From: Propionibacteriaceae bacterium
GTDB taxonomy: Bacteria; Actinomycetota; Actinomycetes; Propionibacteriales; Propionibacteriaceae
Direction: 5' to 3'
DNA length: 15,359 nucleotides
Assembly: GCA_031287505.1 (NCBI GenBank)
Contig: JAITSW010000242.1
Coordinates: forward strand, 1 to 15,359
In this document: piece by piece, positions 6,938 through 14,113 of the stretch
Position numbering within the stretch: position 1 is the stretch's first letter
How the letters are laid out: every line of letters begins with the position of its first letter
The notes under the pieces: model-generated
The model's database searches: none
Seen by the model: only the letters and a program-made list of their open reading frames with translations
What the model was told of the DNA's origin: nothing
Made by a program: the position numbers and the translations under genes

Positions 6938-9122
6938 CGATATTTTCGCCAAGATGGCGGAACAAATGAAACCGAGCGATTCGGTAAAAACCGATCTATT
7001 TGCCCTCCTCGACGCTGGAGACGCCTTAGCGGGCAAGACTGCAAACGTCACCGAGATCGAAGCCGGCCGCGGAAAGAAAAAGGCCAACAAGTCGCAAATT
7101 GCCATCTGGGTCTCGGCGGCCGCCTGTGTATTTGCGGTCACCACGCTCAGCATTGGCCTGGGCCAATTTGGGACGGCATACAACAGCTCCGGCGGAGTCC
7201 CCGAAATGCCGGAAATAGCTCCCGCCAGATCACCGCAGCCTGCGCCGACTAACTCTGCGCAAGTGGCTTTGGCCGGCGATTATTCAGACATCTACAAGGC
7301 TGTGGCCGCAGCTGTCATGCGCTTCGGGAATGCCCTGGGAGGTGATGTTATCCGGCAAAGCTCAGACGTCGGGTCAATCAAAGACATGTGGGGTCTGGCA
7401 CCAGACCAGGCGGCTATGCCCGCGCCGGCCGCTGAATCGATTTCTGATTCAGCTTCTTCGGGCGCCTATACCTCTGCGGGAGCCGGGGTGAACTCAGACG
7501 GCTACTCCAAGACCAACGTTCAAGTTGCGGGCATTGACGAGGGCGACGTCGTCAAGACCGATGGGAAATCCATTTTTGCGGCGTCTGGAAAACAGGTGAG
7601 AATCATCTCCGCGAAGGGAGCGTCATCGAAAGAAATCGCCAAGATCGACACCCCGAAGACAGCCGCTGACGGTGACCCCAAATCTGAGGGCACCCTGGGT
7701 GCTATTTCTGACATGATGCTCTTCGATTCGACCTTGGTTTTACTGGTCAACGAGTACAGCCCGCGGTTGGGCGTCCTAGATCAAAATCGCAACGGCGAGC
7801 CCGCCTACGTCCCATATGACGCAAATAAGACCTACGCGTTTTTGTACGATATCTCCGACCCGGCCAAGCCGTCCTACCTGAGTTCATTTGGGCAAAGCGG
7901 CTCGCTGGTCACCTCCCGGCTTTTAGACAACGTCCTGTATTTAGTCAGCGACTACACCATTTATGATCCGGCCGTCCCGGCACAGCCGCGCACGTTCGTC
8001 CCCGCCATTACCGATATGGGTGCCGAGAAGCCACTGATTCCCGCCGATATCAGCATCTTCAAGAATGCGAACGGCCCGCGTTATGCGGTGGCAAGCGCCA
8101 TAGACCTCGTTTCGCAAAAGCGCCTGGGACAGCAAGCAATTCTGGGTGGTTCGGAGACGGTTTATATGAGCGGCGGCTCCTTATATCTAGGCGCCACCGA
8201 TTATGAGGGCAAGCTCACCGACAAAGAGGCCAAAGCGGCCAATGTCGATAAGAAGTCGGTCAATACCGTCACCCAGTTGGCACGCATTAACCTCAACGGC
8301 GGCAAGCTAGAAGTAGCGGCTACCGCAAACATCCCGGGGGCTGCCATCAACCAGTTTGCCTTTGACGAGTACTCCGGAAACTTCCGCATCGTCACCACTG
8401 TGCCTAGCACTTCCACCGTCGACCATATTTATCAAGACCAAGCTGCCCTATTCGTCCTCAACCAAGATTTGAAGGTGGTGGGTTCGATACCCGCGTTGGT
8501 CAAAAATGAGGAAGTGAAGTCGGTGCGTTTCGACAAGGCGGTTGCCTACGTGGTGACTTTCGAACGAGTTGACCCGCTCTTCGCTATCGACCTGAGCAAT
8601 CCCAAGAAGCCCAAGGTCATGAGCGCGTTGAAGATCCCTGGATTTAGCAGCTACATGCAGCCTTGGTCAGACAAATTACTCGTCGGCTTTGGAGTTGAAG
8701 GTGACAACTTCGGCAACACTTACGGCCTCAAGCTCAGCCTCTTTGACATCTCTGACCCATATGACGTCACCGAGAGCGCGAAAACCAGGATCAGCGGTGA
8801 TTTCGCGGAGGCACTGACTGAGCACAAGGCTATCTTGTTCTCCCCAGAGCAAAATCTGATCGGCTTCGCGACGGTCTCGTGGGGCAACACTACCCCGGAA
8901 TGGAGCTATCAGCTCTACTCGTTGGATGCCGAAAAGGGCTTCAAGCTGCGTAAGGAATTGCCCATTTCGCCAGCAGACGCCAATCCCTCATATTTCGATC
9001 CCGCAAGTTCTCCGGTGCGGGGATTGACCATCGGAAAAGAATTGTACGTCTGCACGGCTGGGAGCATCGGGGTCTACAGCCTTGGGTCTTTCGACAAGAA
9101 GACCAGCGTCAAACTGAGCTGA
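6930..9122 (+). CDS. Membrane-anchored extracellular beta-propeller protein (PF09826-like), probable anti-sigma factor
   Basis: A 730-residue protein with a perfect AGGAGG (6916-6921) 8 nt before ATG 6930. Residues 1-54 are a charged cytoplasmic tail (MSDDIFAKMAEQMKPSDSVK...), 56-78 are one membrane helix (IAIWVSAAACVFAVTTLSIG), and the rest is outside. A flexible Pro/Ala/Ser-rich stretch (85-190) leads into the beta-propeller, whose entry motif YSKTNVQVAGIDEGDVVKTDG (192-212) is diagnostic of the COG4880/PF09826 family. Repeated 'DISDP' blades follow (LYDISDPAKPSYLSSFGQSG, IDLSNPKKPKVMSALKIPGF, FDISDPYDV). It overlaps the sigma gene by 8 nt. The topology of a short cytoplasmic tail, one helix and a large exterior sensor matches ECF anti-sigma factors, although the tail has no recognisable zinc anti-sigma motif. 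The ligand is unknown. Confidence 0.85.
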   Translation: MSDDIFAKMAEQMKPSDSVKTDLFALLDAGDALAGKTANVTEIEAGRGKKKANKSQIAIWVSAAACVFAVTTLSIGLGQFGTAYNSSGGVPEMPEIAPARSPQPAPTNSAQVALAGDYSDIYKAVAAAVMRFGNALGGDVIRQSSDVGSIKDMWGLAPDQAAMPAPAAESISDSASSGAYTSAGAGVNSDGYSKTNVQVAGIDEGDVVKTDGKSIFAASGKQVRIISAKGASSKEIAKIDTPKTAADGDPKSEGTLGAISDMMLFDSTLVLLVNEYSPRLGVLDQNRNGEPAYVPYDANKTYAFLYDISDPAKPSYLSSFGQSGSLVTSRLLDNVLYLVSDYTIYDPAVPAQPRTFVPAITDMGAEKPLIPADISIFKNANGPRYAVASAIDLVSQKRLGQQAILGGSETVYMSGGSLYLGATDYEGKLTDKEAKAANVDKKSVNTVTQLARINLNGGKLEVAATANIPGAAINQFAFDEYSGNFRIVTTVPSTSTVDHIYQDQAALFVLNQDLKVVGSIPALVKNEEVKSVRFDKAVAYVVTFERVDPLFAIDLSNPKKPKVMSALKIPGFSSYMQPWSDKLLVGFGVEGDNFGNTYGLKLSLFDISDPYDVTESAKTRISGDFAEALTEHKAILFSPEQNLIGFATVSWGNTTPEWSYQLYSLDAEKGFKLRKELPISPADANPSYFDPASSPVRGLTIGKELYVCTAGSIGVYSLGSFDKKTSVKLS

Positions 9123-9223
9123 GAAACGCGAAACGCCAAACGGCGCGTTCCACCGGAAAAAAAGACGTCGGCAAGTAATCTTTGAATAGTGGCAAGAGGC
9201 CACAATTGTTCAAGGTGGTCAGT

Positions 9224-9787
9224 ATGCGGCGGTCTTTACAAGAATTGGTGGAACGCGCCGACGCGTTTGCCGATGACTTCGAAATCTATTCCCCAAAACA
9301 CATTGACACCCAAGTGCGGATGCCGCCGATAGAGGCTGTCGAGCTGGCAGCTTGGCGGCGCGATGCCGCCGAACGCGACTTGGCTGAGGCTATCTCTCTG
9401 GCTCGGGCGCATCGAATTTCTTGGCGGCTGATCGGCGAAGTGATTGGCACTACCGGCGAAGCTGCCCGGCAGCGCTACGCCGCCCGGGTCTCGCAGTTCC
9501 CGGTTCCCGAGATTCTGGACGAGGGTGAAAAAAACGACGTCGAAGGGCAAACCGCTCTTGAAGCGGCCGCCGAATCACCAGACATAAAGCTAGACGCTGC
9601 TCCGGCTGACACCGCAGCCGCAGACGGTTTCGATGATTCCATTGTGGTGATTGACGCGCTTAGCCTGCCAACATCAGCGGCAGCCAAACAGCCGGAAACG
9701 GCAGCGCGCCCACCCATCCCACGCCACGCCGATACGCAGCCCCGTGGTTTCAGCCTCCGCCTGCCTTGGCGAACTCGCACTCGTTAG
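9224..9787 (+). CDS. Small helix-turn-helix protein of unknown role
   Basis: 187 residues from ATG 9224, chosen because AAGGTGG (9212-9218) lies 5 nt upstream; a TTG at 9182 would add 14 unconvincing residues. Residues about 42-88 form a helical block with a predicted helix-turn-helix: RDLAEAISLARAHRISWRLI, then GEVIGTTGEAARQRYAARV. Short actinobacterial proteins of unknown function share this 'SWxxIGxxLGTxxEAAxQR' pattern. The remainder (95-187) is acidic, Ala/Pro-rich and probably disordered, ending in a basic RLPWRTRTR tail. DNA binding is likely; the target and any toxin-antitoxin role are not visible, as no small partner gene is adjacent. The TAG stop overlaps the TAA of the convergent ABC-F gene. 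Confidence 0.7.
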   Translation: MRRSLQELVERADAFADDFEIYSPKHIDTQVRMPPIEAVELAAWRRDAAERDLAEAISLARAHRISWRLIGEVIGTTGEAARQRYAARVSQFPVPEILDEGEKNDVEGQTALEAAAESPDIKLDAAPADTAAADGFDDSIVVIDALSLPTSAAAKQPETAARPPIPRHADTQPRGFSLRLPWRTRTR

Positions 9788-11388
9788 CGCAAAGAATCTA
9801 AACCGCCGGCAGCGTTTAGCCCCAGCACTTGGTCGGGGCCCAGCTTTTCCAGGAAAGCGTCATCATGGCTGACGACTATCAGGGCACCCCGGTAAAGGGA
9901 GAGCGCCTCGCTGAGTTGGGCAACGCTGCGCATATCCAGATTATTCGTGGGTTCGTCCAAGATCAGCAGCTGCAAGGGCGGATCTGCCAAAAGCAGCCGG
10001 GCCAGCGCGACCCGGAAACGTTCCCCGCCGGAAAGCGACGACACCGGCCTATTAACCGAATCCCCGCGCAACAGCATCCGGGCCAATCGATTGCGGATTT
10101 CTCCAGGAGGGACTTGCGGGGCGATGGCTAAAACATTCGCCACCGCGTTTGCCTCCTCGTCAAGATCACCCAAAAACTGATCCAGATACCCCACCCGATC
10201 GGTGAGCAGCCGTCCGCCAACCGCCGCCACTTTCCCATTACCCCCAACTATCCCTTTGCGCAGGTTATTGAGCAGCGTAGATTTTCCGACGCCGTTTGAC
10301 CCGACAATGGCGATGCGCTCTGGCCCTTGGACGATGACTGTGCGGTTGGTTGCCACAAGTTCGGCTATCCGCCGCGAATGCGGGACGTCCGGATCGGGCA
10401 GATCCAGCCGGATGGCTTCATCGTCGCGCAGCCGACTCTCAGCCTGGGCCAACTCGCTTTTGGCCGAGTCGATGCGCTCACTGCCGTCGCTGCGCAACTT
10501 CCCGATGGCTTTCTCAGAGGCGTTAATGCGCTTGTCGATCAGGCCTTTACCACCCAAATTGTTGGCTGCCGCCTTTTTGCCGGCCTTCACCCGGCGGGCA
10601 ATTCTAGTTTCCGCCGCCGCCTTCTCTTTCCGTTCGGCCTTAAGGCGCTGCTGGGCGACGCGCACAGACTGCTCCGCCGCCTCCTGCTGCCGCGCCAGAT
10701 AGAGCTGCCATTGGCTAAACGAGCCGCCGAAAACACTGAGTTGGCCGGCATAGAGCTCCGCAATCTCATCGAGCTGGTTTAGGATGCCTTCGTCGTGGCT
10801 GACAACCACCAGCGTCCCGGGCCAAGTTGCCAAGAGTGAGCCAACTCGGGCGCGATAGTCGCGGTCAAGATTGTTGGTGGGCTCATCAAGCAAAGAAATG
10901 GACGCACCTTGCAGCCGCAACCCCAACACTGCCAGCAGCATCGACTCCCCGCCGGAGAGCTCCGCTTGGCTGCGATCAAGGCCAATGTGCCCCAAACCAA
11001 CTTCGGCCAGGGATTCTGCCGCCCGCGCCTCAATATCCCAGTCATCGCCGACGATGTCGAAATACCCGGCGTCGGCCGATCCCGCCTCGATGGCATTTAG
11101 CGCCGCAATCTTCTCCCCAACACCCAGCAGATCGGCAACCGTCTTTCGCCCGTCCAGCCTCAACAGCTGCGGAAGATAGCCAACCTGTCCCGAAACGGCA
11201 ATGGTGCCCGACGTCGGTTGCAGCTCGCCGGCCATAAGCCGAAGCAACGTCGATTTGCCCGAGCCGTTGTCGCCGACTAAACCCGTCCTGGCAGTGGAGA
11301 ATGAGCCCGAAATCGCATCCAGGGCGACTTCGCCGTTCGGCCAGGCAAAGCCGAGGTTGTTCAGGGTTATTGCTGCAGAGATAGACAT
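9784..11388 (-). CDS. ABC-F subfamily ATPase (ribosome-associated type)
   Basis: 534 residues from ATG 11388 (MSISAAITLNN), with AAGGA 6 nt upstream; an in-frame upstream extension lacks homology. It has two ABC cassettes and no membrane segment. Walker A motifs are GDNGSGKST (39-47) and GSNGVGKST (363-371). Signatures are LSGGE at 144-148 and 452-456. Walker B plus catalytic Glu are LLDEPTNNLD (167-176) and ILDEPTNNLD (476-485), each followed by a VVSHD switch. The cassettes are joined by a ~100-residue Lys/Arg/Glu-rich coiled linker (about 235-335), the arm that reaches the peptidyl-transferase centre in this family. ABC-F proteins rescue stalled ribosomes or give resistance to ribosome-targeting antibiotics. 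Which role applies cannot be decided from sequence alone, but the long structured 5' region is suggestive of induction by translation stress. Confidence 0.9.
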   Translation of the reverse strand: MSISAAITLNNLGFAWPNGEVALDAISGSFSTARTGLVGDNGSGKSTLLRLMAGELQPTSGTIAVSGQVGYLPQLLRLDGRKTVADLLGVGEKIAALNAIEAGSADAGYFDIVGDDWDIEARAAESLAEVGLGHIGLDRSQAELSGGESMLLAVLGLRLQGASISLLDEPTNNLDRDYRARVGSLLATWPGTLVVVSHDEGILNQLDEIAELYAGQLSVFGGSFSQWQLYLARQQEAAEQSVRVAQQRLKAERKEKAAAETRIARRVKAGKKAAANNLGGKGLIDKRINASEKAIGKLRSDGSERIDSAKSELAQAESRLRDDEAIRLDLPDPDVPHSRRIAELVATNRTVIVQGPERIAIVGSNGVGKSTLLNNLRKGIVGGNGKVAAVGGRLLTDRVGYLDQFLGDLDEEANAVANVLAIAPQVPPGEIRNRLARMLLRGDSVNRPVSSLSGGERFRVALARLLLADPPLQLLILDEPTNNLDMRSVAQLSEALSLYRGALIVVSHDDAFLEKLGPDQVLGLNAAGGLDSLR

Positions 11389-11662
11389 AGAATTCCTTAG
11401 AGATTGAGCTGGTTGGCCGGAATATCTATGACAACATGCGGATGATCTTAGCAAGAGATAGCGTCTGTCAGAAAAGTGGCTTGCCTAGTTGGAGATTCCC
11501 GGCAGGCAAGACCCCCCCCGACCAAGCAAGAAAACCCGAACCAATCAAAACCCAGCCGAGCAAACCCAACCCAGCCGAACGAGCTCAAAGCGCAAGAGAA
11601 CTAACATCGCCCGCACCTGGCTAGCGGTGGTATTCCCGTTAGATGCAGTGACCCGCTACCTG
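11389..11662 (-). promoter_or_regulatory. 5' region of the ABC-F gene, C/A-rich low-complexity tract
   Basis: No coding gene is supported. A tentative minus-strand promoter is CTGACA (rc of 11466-11471), a short 15-bp spacer and TAAGAT (rc of 11445-11450), about 57 nt before the ABC-F start. The plus strand at 11500-11600 is A/C-rich with an 8-base C tract (11512-11519) and AACCCAGCCGA twice (11549-11559 and 11568-11578). The C tract could vary in length by slippage. Confidence 0.35.
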
Positions 11663-11708
11663 AAAAACTAGAAGGCAAGGAGACCGATCCTCGTCTCCTT
11701 GCCTTCTA
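11663..11708 (-). terminator. Strong intrinsic terminator on the minus strand
   Basis: TAGAAGGCAAGGAGAC (11669-11684) and its exact complement (11693-11708) form a 16-bp perfect stem with an 8-nt loop. Read on the minus strand the stem is followed by one G and then TTTTT (complement of 11663-11667). It would end transcripts from the beta-helix lipoprotein operon, or act as an attenuator ahead of the ABC-F gene, which starts 280 nt further on. Confidence 0.8.
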
Positions 11709-11721
11709 AGCGGTTATTCAT
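11668..11721 (-). CDS. Possible 17-codon leader peptide running through the terminator
   Basis: ATG at 11721 opens MNNRLEGKETRIGLLAF and stops with TAG at 11670-11668, the base of the terminator stem. GAAGGA lies 5 nt before the start. A ribosome on this frame would cover the stem and could prevent its folding, as in leader-peptide attenuation. A 17-codon frame can also occur by chance and the upstream purine-rich run is part of a repeat, so this is a weak call. Confidence 0.25.
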   Translation of the reverse strand: MNNRLEGKETRIGLLAF

Positions 11722-11871
11722 TCCTTTCCTTCGTCTGTCTTCTTAAGGGAAGCTCACTCCTTTCCTTTGCTAACACGGATGTCTGTGATGTCTTGCTGTG
11801 GGTTTCTAAACGTTAATTCACTCCTTTCATGGGTCTGCCTGAGCTTTCCTAAACGGTAATTCTCTCCTTTC
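11706..11871. repeat. Four degenerate 23-nt repeats
   Basis: Copies lie at 11706-11728, 11742-11764, 11806-11828 and 11849-11871. On the plus strand each begins CTAA (one CTTAA) and ends TCCTTTC, with consensus middle CGGTAATTCAC. The third and fourth copies differ at three positions. Spacers are 13, 41 and 20 nt. The plus-strand ends match the anti-Shine-Dalgarno (CTCCTTTC), and the minus strand carries four GAAAGGAG-type Shine-Dalgarno-like runs. No protein-coding frame crosses the block. Confidence 0.8.
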
Positions 11872-11953
11872 TTTGAGTTTGCAGTGGGTTACTTGTAGTA
11901 CCGGGTCACCAAACAGTCGGGCTATCCGATGAACGCTTGGGGGAGGCGCGTCA

Positions 11954-14113
11954 TTAGCGATGCCGAGTCGCCGAACCAGTTAGCGGCTGGTTTGGGGTTA
12001 CGCTCACCGATTGCGTATCTGATTTCATGGTGTAGGTCGTTCCAGATTTCACCTCCTTGCCGGAATAGATGACCGTGGTCGCCTCTTTGGCCAGTTTGAT
12101 GGTGGTGAGTCCGGTGCCGTCGGCGGCTGTAACTACAACTTCTGATCCGGCAGGTAGAGCCGTCTCAAATTGGGCTGCTATCCACTGTTGGCTAGCTGAT
12201 TCGCTCGGCGGCTCAGCCATCCCCGACAAATCTGAAGCCGTCAATTCTCCCCCAGAGATGTCTAGGGTGCCGGCAACGTCGATTGACCCATTCCCCATTG
12301 ACACCGGCCCATTGACCACAACTTTGCCGCCGGTCATGGTGCCGGTTCCGTTTGAATCAATGCCGTCGCCTTCGGCGTTGACGGTGAGATCGCCACCAGA
12401 AATGACTAATGCCACTCCCTCTTCAGCTCCTTCGCCACCAGCGCCGCCACCAAAGCCGCCGCCCCGGCCAGCACCTTCGTCGGGCATCGCGGTTGGTGCG
12501 TCCGTAGGCCAAGCGCCCGTTGGACGTTCGTCAGCCGGACGTTCACCTACAGGCAAGTCGGTTGGCCTGCCACCACCGGGACGAGAATGCGTCCGCTCAG
12601 TTGGCACGCCAGTCGGCACCGCAGTTGGCTGCCCGGTGGGCACCGCGCTTGGCTGCCCAGCTGGCACCTCCCCTGGTTGCCCAGTGGGAACAACGTCCGG
12701 CTGAGCCGACGACACTTCGCCACCTGCGGCAGAGGTTGCCCCTGGCTGAGTTGGTGTCACGTCGCCACTTGCCGAAGGATAAGCGCCCGGCTGCTCTTGC
12801 TCAGCCGTACTGGACTGCGAACTGGAGGCGTTGATGCCGTCGTCACTGGAGGTGATATTGAGAGTGCCGCCGGCCACCACGATGATCTCCGACTCAAGAC
12901 CCTCATAAGACTGCCCAATCGTCAGGGTGCCGGCATCGACAACTAGCCGAGCATCAGAGGTAACCCCGTCATCACCACACATCAGGTTGAGAGCGCCACC
13001 ACCGACCAGGGCATCAGAGACTGCTTGCACGCAATCCGTCTTGGCATCGACTTTTATCTCGCCGCCGCTAATGTAGACATATCCGGCACCTGCGTCTTCA
13101 TCGTTAGTGGCTTTTAGACCGTCGCCTTTCGCGGTGAGATTGAGGGCACCGCCGTTCACCACCAAATAGTCACGGGCTCGGATGGCATCGTCCGCTGCAG
13201 TGACATCTAATGTGCCACCTTCGATGACGAGGCCGTCCTTGGCGCCAATCGCATCACCTGCGTTACCCGTCACCTTCAACGTCCCTGCTCCGGTAATCGT
13301 CAAATCACTGCTGGAAAAGAGAGCGGCATCTGGCTCAGTCGTCTTCTCGTCGGGGAAGACGTAGGTAGTTGCATCGCTCAAGGTGTTCGTACTCCCAGAT
13401 GCAAGAGTCAGGACGGCACTTTCAACGTTCTTCACCACCAAGGCTGAACCGGTCGAGTTGGCGATATCGATCCCATCTAGCTCCAGCCAAGCGACTCCTT
13501 CAGCCTTAGAATCCACTACGAGTTGACCGTCGGTAAGCGTCCCGCTCACGTGATAGCTGCCGGGCTTGGTGATGGTTACGATCTGGCCGTCCACCTGTAC
13601 GACATCTGATGCGGCTGTCTTATCGCCGTCTAATTTGAGCTCGACCGTCTCGGAGCTATCGGGAGCGGTGACGGTATGCGCGCTGAGATCTTCAGCCAAG
13701 GCTTCTTGGACGGACGCCGGCACTTTGACTGAAGCTGATGATGACGCCGGATCCTGCGGAGTTCCTTGGAAACCACCCGAGGCACACCCAACCAGCGACA
13801 GCCCGAGAACGACACTGAGCATCGCGGCACCTGGTCGACGGGCAGCGCGAGCCACCCGGGTGACACGAGACACACGAGCCGCGCGAGCCACACGGGTGAC
13901 ACAGGCACCACGAGCCGCGCGAACCACTCGGGTGACACGGGCAAGACCAGCAGCGCGAGGTACACGGGTCACATCGGTGACACGGGTGACACGGGCAGAG
14001 CCAGCATCACTAGCAGCGCGAGCCACATGAGACGCGCGAGTAACACGAGTAACACGAGCGACAAGGCGGCGAAGGCCGTCCCTAAATGAAACAGATTGCG
14101 CACTTACTTTCAT
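11954..14113 (-). CDS. Beta-helix 'carbohydrate-binding domain' lipoprotein with repeat-expanded N-terminus
   Basis: 719 residues from ATG 14113, which overlaps the VTC gene's TGA as TGATG; a GTG two codons earlier is possible. Residues 17-95 are an Arg/Val/Thr/Ala-rich repeat (VTRVARAAR). The signal core and lipobox follow: MLSVVLGLSLVGC, with Cys110 as lipidation site. The body has Gly/Asp-rich right-handed beta-helix rungs of the Cthe_2159/DUF4353 family (LTITGAGTLKVTGNAGDAIG, KDGLVIEGGTLDVTAADDAI, LVVNGGALNLTAKGDGLKAT). A Pro/Thr/Gly-rich insert (about 430-565) separates these from a final rung set (LVISGGDLTVNAEGDGIDSN) and a short C-terminal domain. Cthe_2159 binds polygalacturonate and calcium; the role here is unknown. 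It is last in the operon with VTC and DUF4956 genes. A shorter start at M98 (13822) would give a normal signal peptide but has no coupling and no clear ribosome-binding site. Confidence 0.8.
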   Translation of the reverse strand: MKVSAQSVSFRDGLRRLVARVTRVTRASHVARAASDAGSARVTRVTDVTRVPRAAGLARVTRVVRAARGACVTRVARAARVSRVTRVARAARRPGAAMLSVVLGLSLVGCASGGFQGTPQDPASSSASVKVPASVQEALAEDLSAHTVTAPDSSETVELKLDGDKTAASDVVQVDGQIVTITKPGSYHVSGTLTDGQLVVDSKAEGVAWLELDGIDIANSTGSALVVKNVESAVLTLASGSTNTLSDATTYVFPDEKTTEPDAALFSSSDLTITGAGTLKVTGNAGDAIGAKDGLVIEGGTLDVTAADDAIRARDYLVVNGGALNLTAKGDGLKATNDEDAGAGYVYISGGEIKVDAKTDCVQAVSDALVGGGALNLMCGDDGVTSDARLVVDAGTLTIGQSYEGLESEIIVVAGGTLNITSSDDGINASSSQSSTAEQEQPGAYPSASGDVTPTQPGATSAAGGEVSSAQPDVVPTGQPGEVPAGQPSAVPTGQPTAVPTGVPTERTHSRPGGGRPTDLPVGERPADERPTGAWPTDAPTAMPDEGAGRGGGFGGGAGGEGAEEGVALVISGGDLTVNAEGDGIDSNGTGTMTGGKVVVNGPVSMGNGSIDVAGTLDISGGELTASDLSGMAEPPSESASQQWIAAQFETALPAGSEVVVTAADGTGLTTIKLAKEATTVIYSGKEVKSGTTYTMKSDTQSVSVTPNQPLTGSATRHR
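12627..12698 (-). repeat. Three 24-bp tandem repeats in the Pro/Thr-rich linker
   Basis: Units at 12627-12650, 12651-12674 and 12675-12698 each encode eight residues of the form P-T/A-G-Q-P-x-x-V. A shorter related unit precedes them on the plus strand. They lengthen the flexible linker inside the lipoprotein and could vary in number between strains. Confidence 0.75.
13838..14059 (-). repeat. 36-bp-period minisatellite encoding Arg-rich repeats
   Basis: The marker CGGGTGAC recurs at 13857, 13893 and 13929, and as CGGGTCAC at 13965, exactly 36 bp apart; another copy follows at 13983 after 18 bp. The period is 12 codons, giving units such as VTRVVRAARGAC, VTRVARAARVSR and VTRVARAARRPG. All units keep the reading frame, placing about 75 residues between the start codon and the signal-peptide core of the beta-helix lipoprotein. 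Confidence 0.85.

Noticed and set aside
9125..9149. AACGCG/CGCGTT inverted repeat as a terminator after the beta-propeller gene
   Set aside because: The stem is only 6 bp with a 13-nt loop, and the plus strand is followed by an A-run, not a U-run.
9182..9223. Earlier TTG start for the helix-turn-helix protein
   Set aside because: It has no ribosome-binding site, whereas ATG 9224 has AAGGTGG at proper distance.
11706..11871. CRISPR-like array of four 23-nt repeats
   Set aside because: Spacers are irregular (13, 41 and 20 nt), copies are degenerate, and there are no cas genes nearby.
12069..12946. Plus-strand frames of 104-211 codons rich in Pro/Ser
   Set aside because: They mirror the Pro/Thr/Gly-rich insert of the minus-strand beta-helix lipoprotein; the minus frame has a signal peptide, domain match and operon coupling.
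13566..14089. Plus-strand Thr/Arg- and Gly/Asp-rich frames of 107-154 codons opposite the repeat region
   Set aside because: They are antisense shadows of the minisatellite, with no ribosome-binding site, no domain and no continuation outside the repeat.
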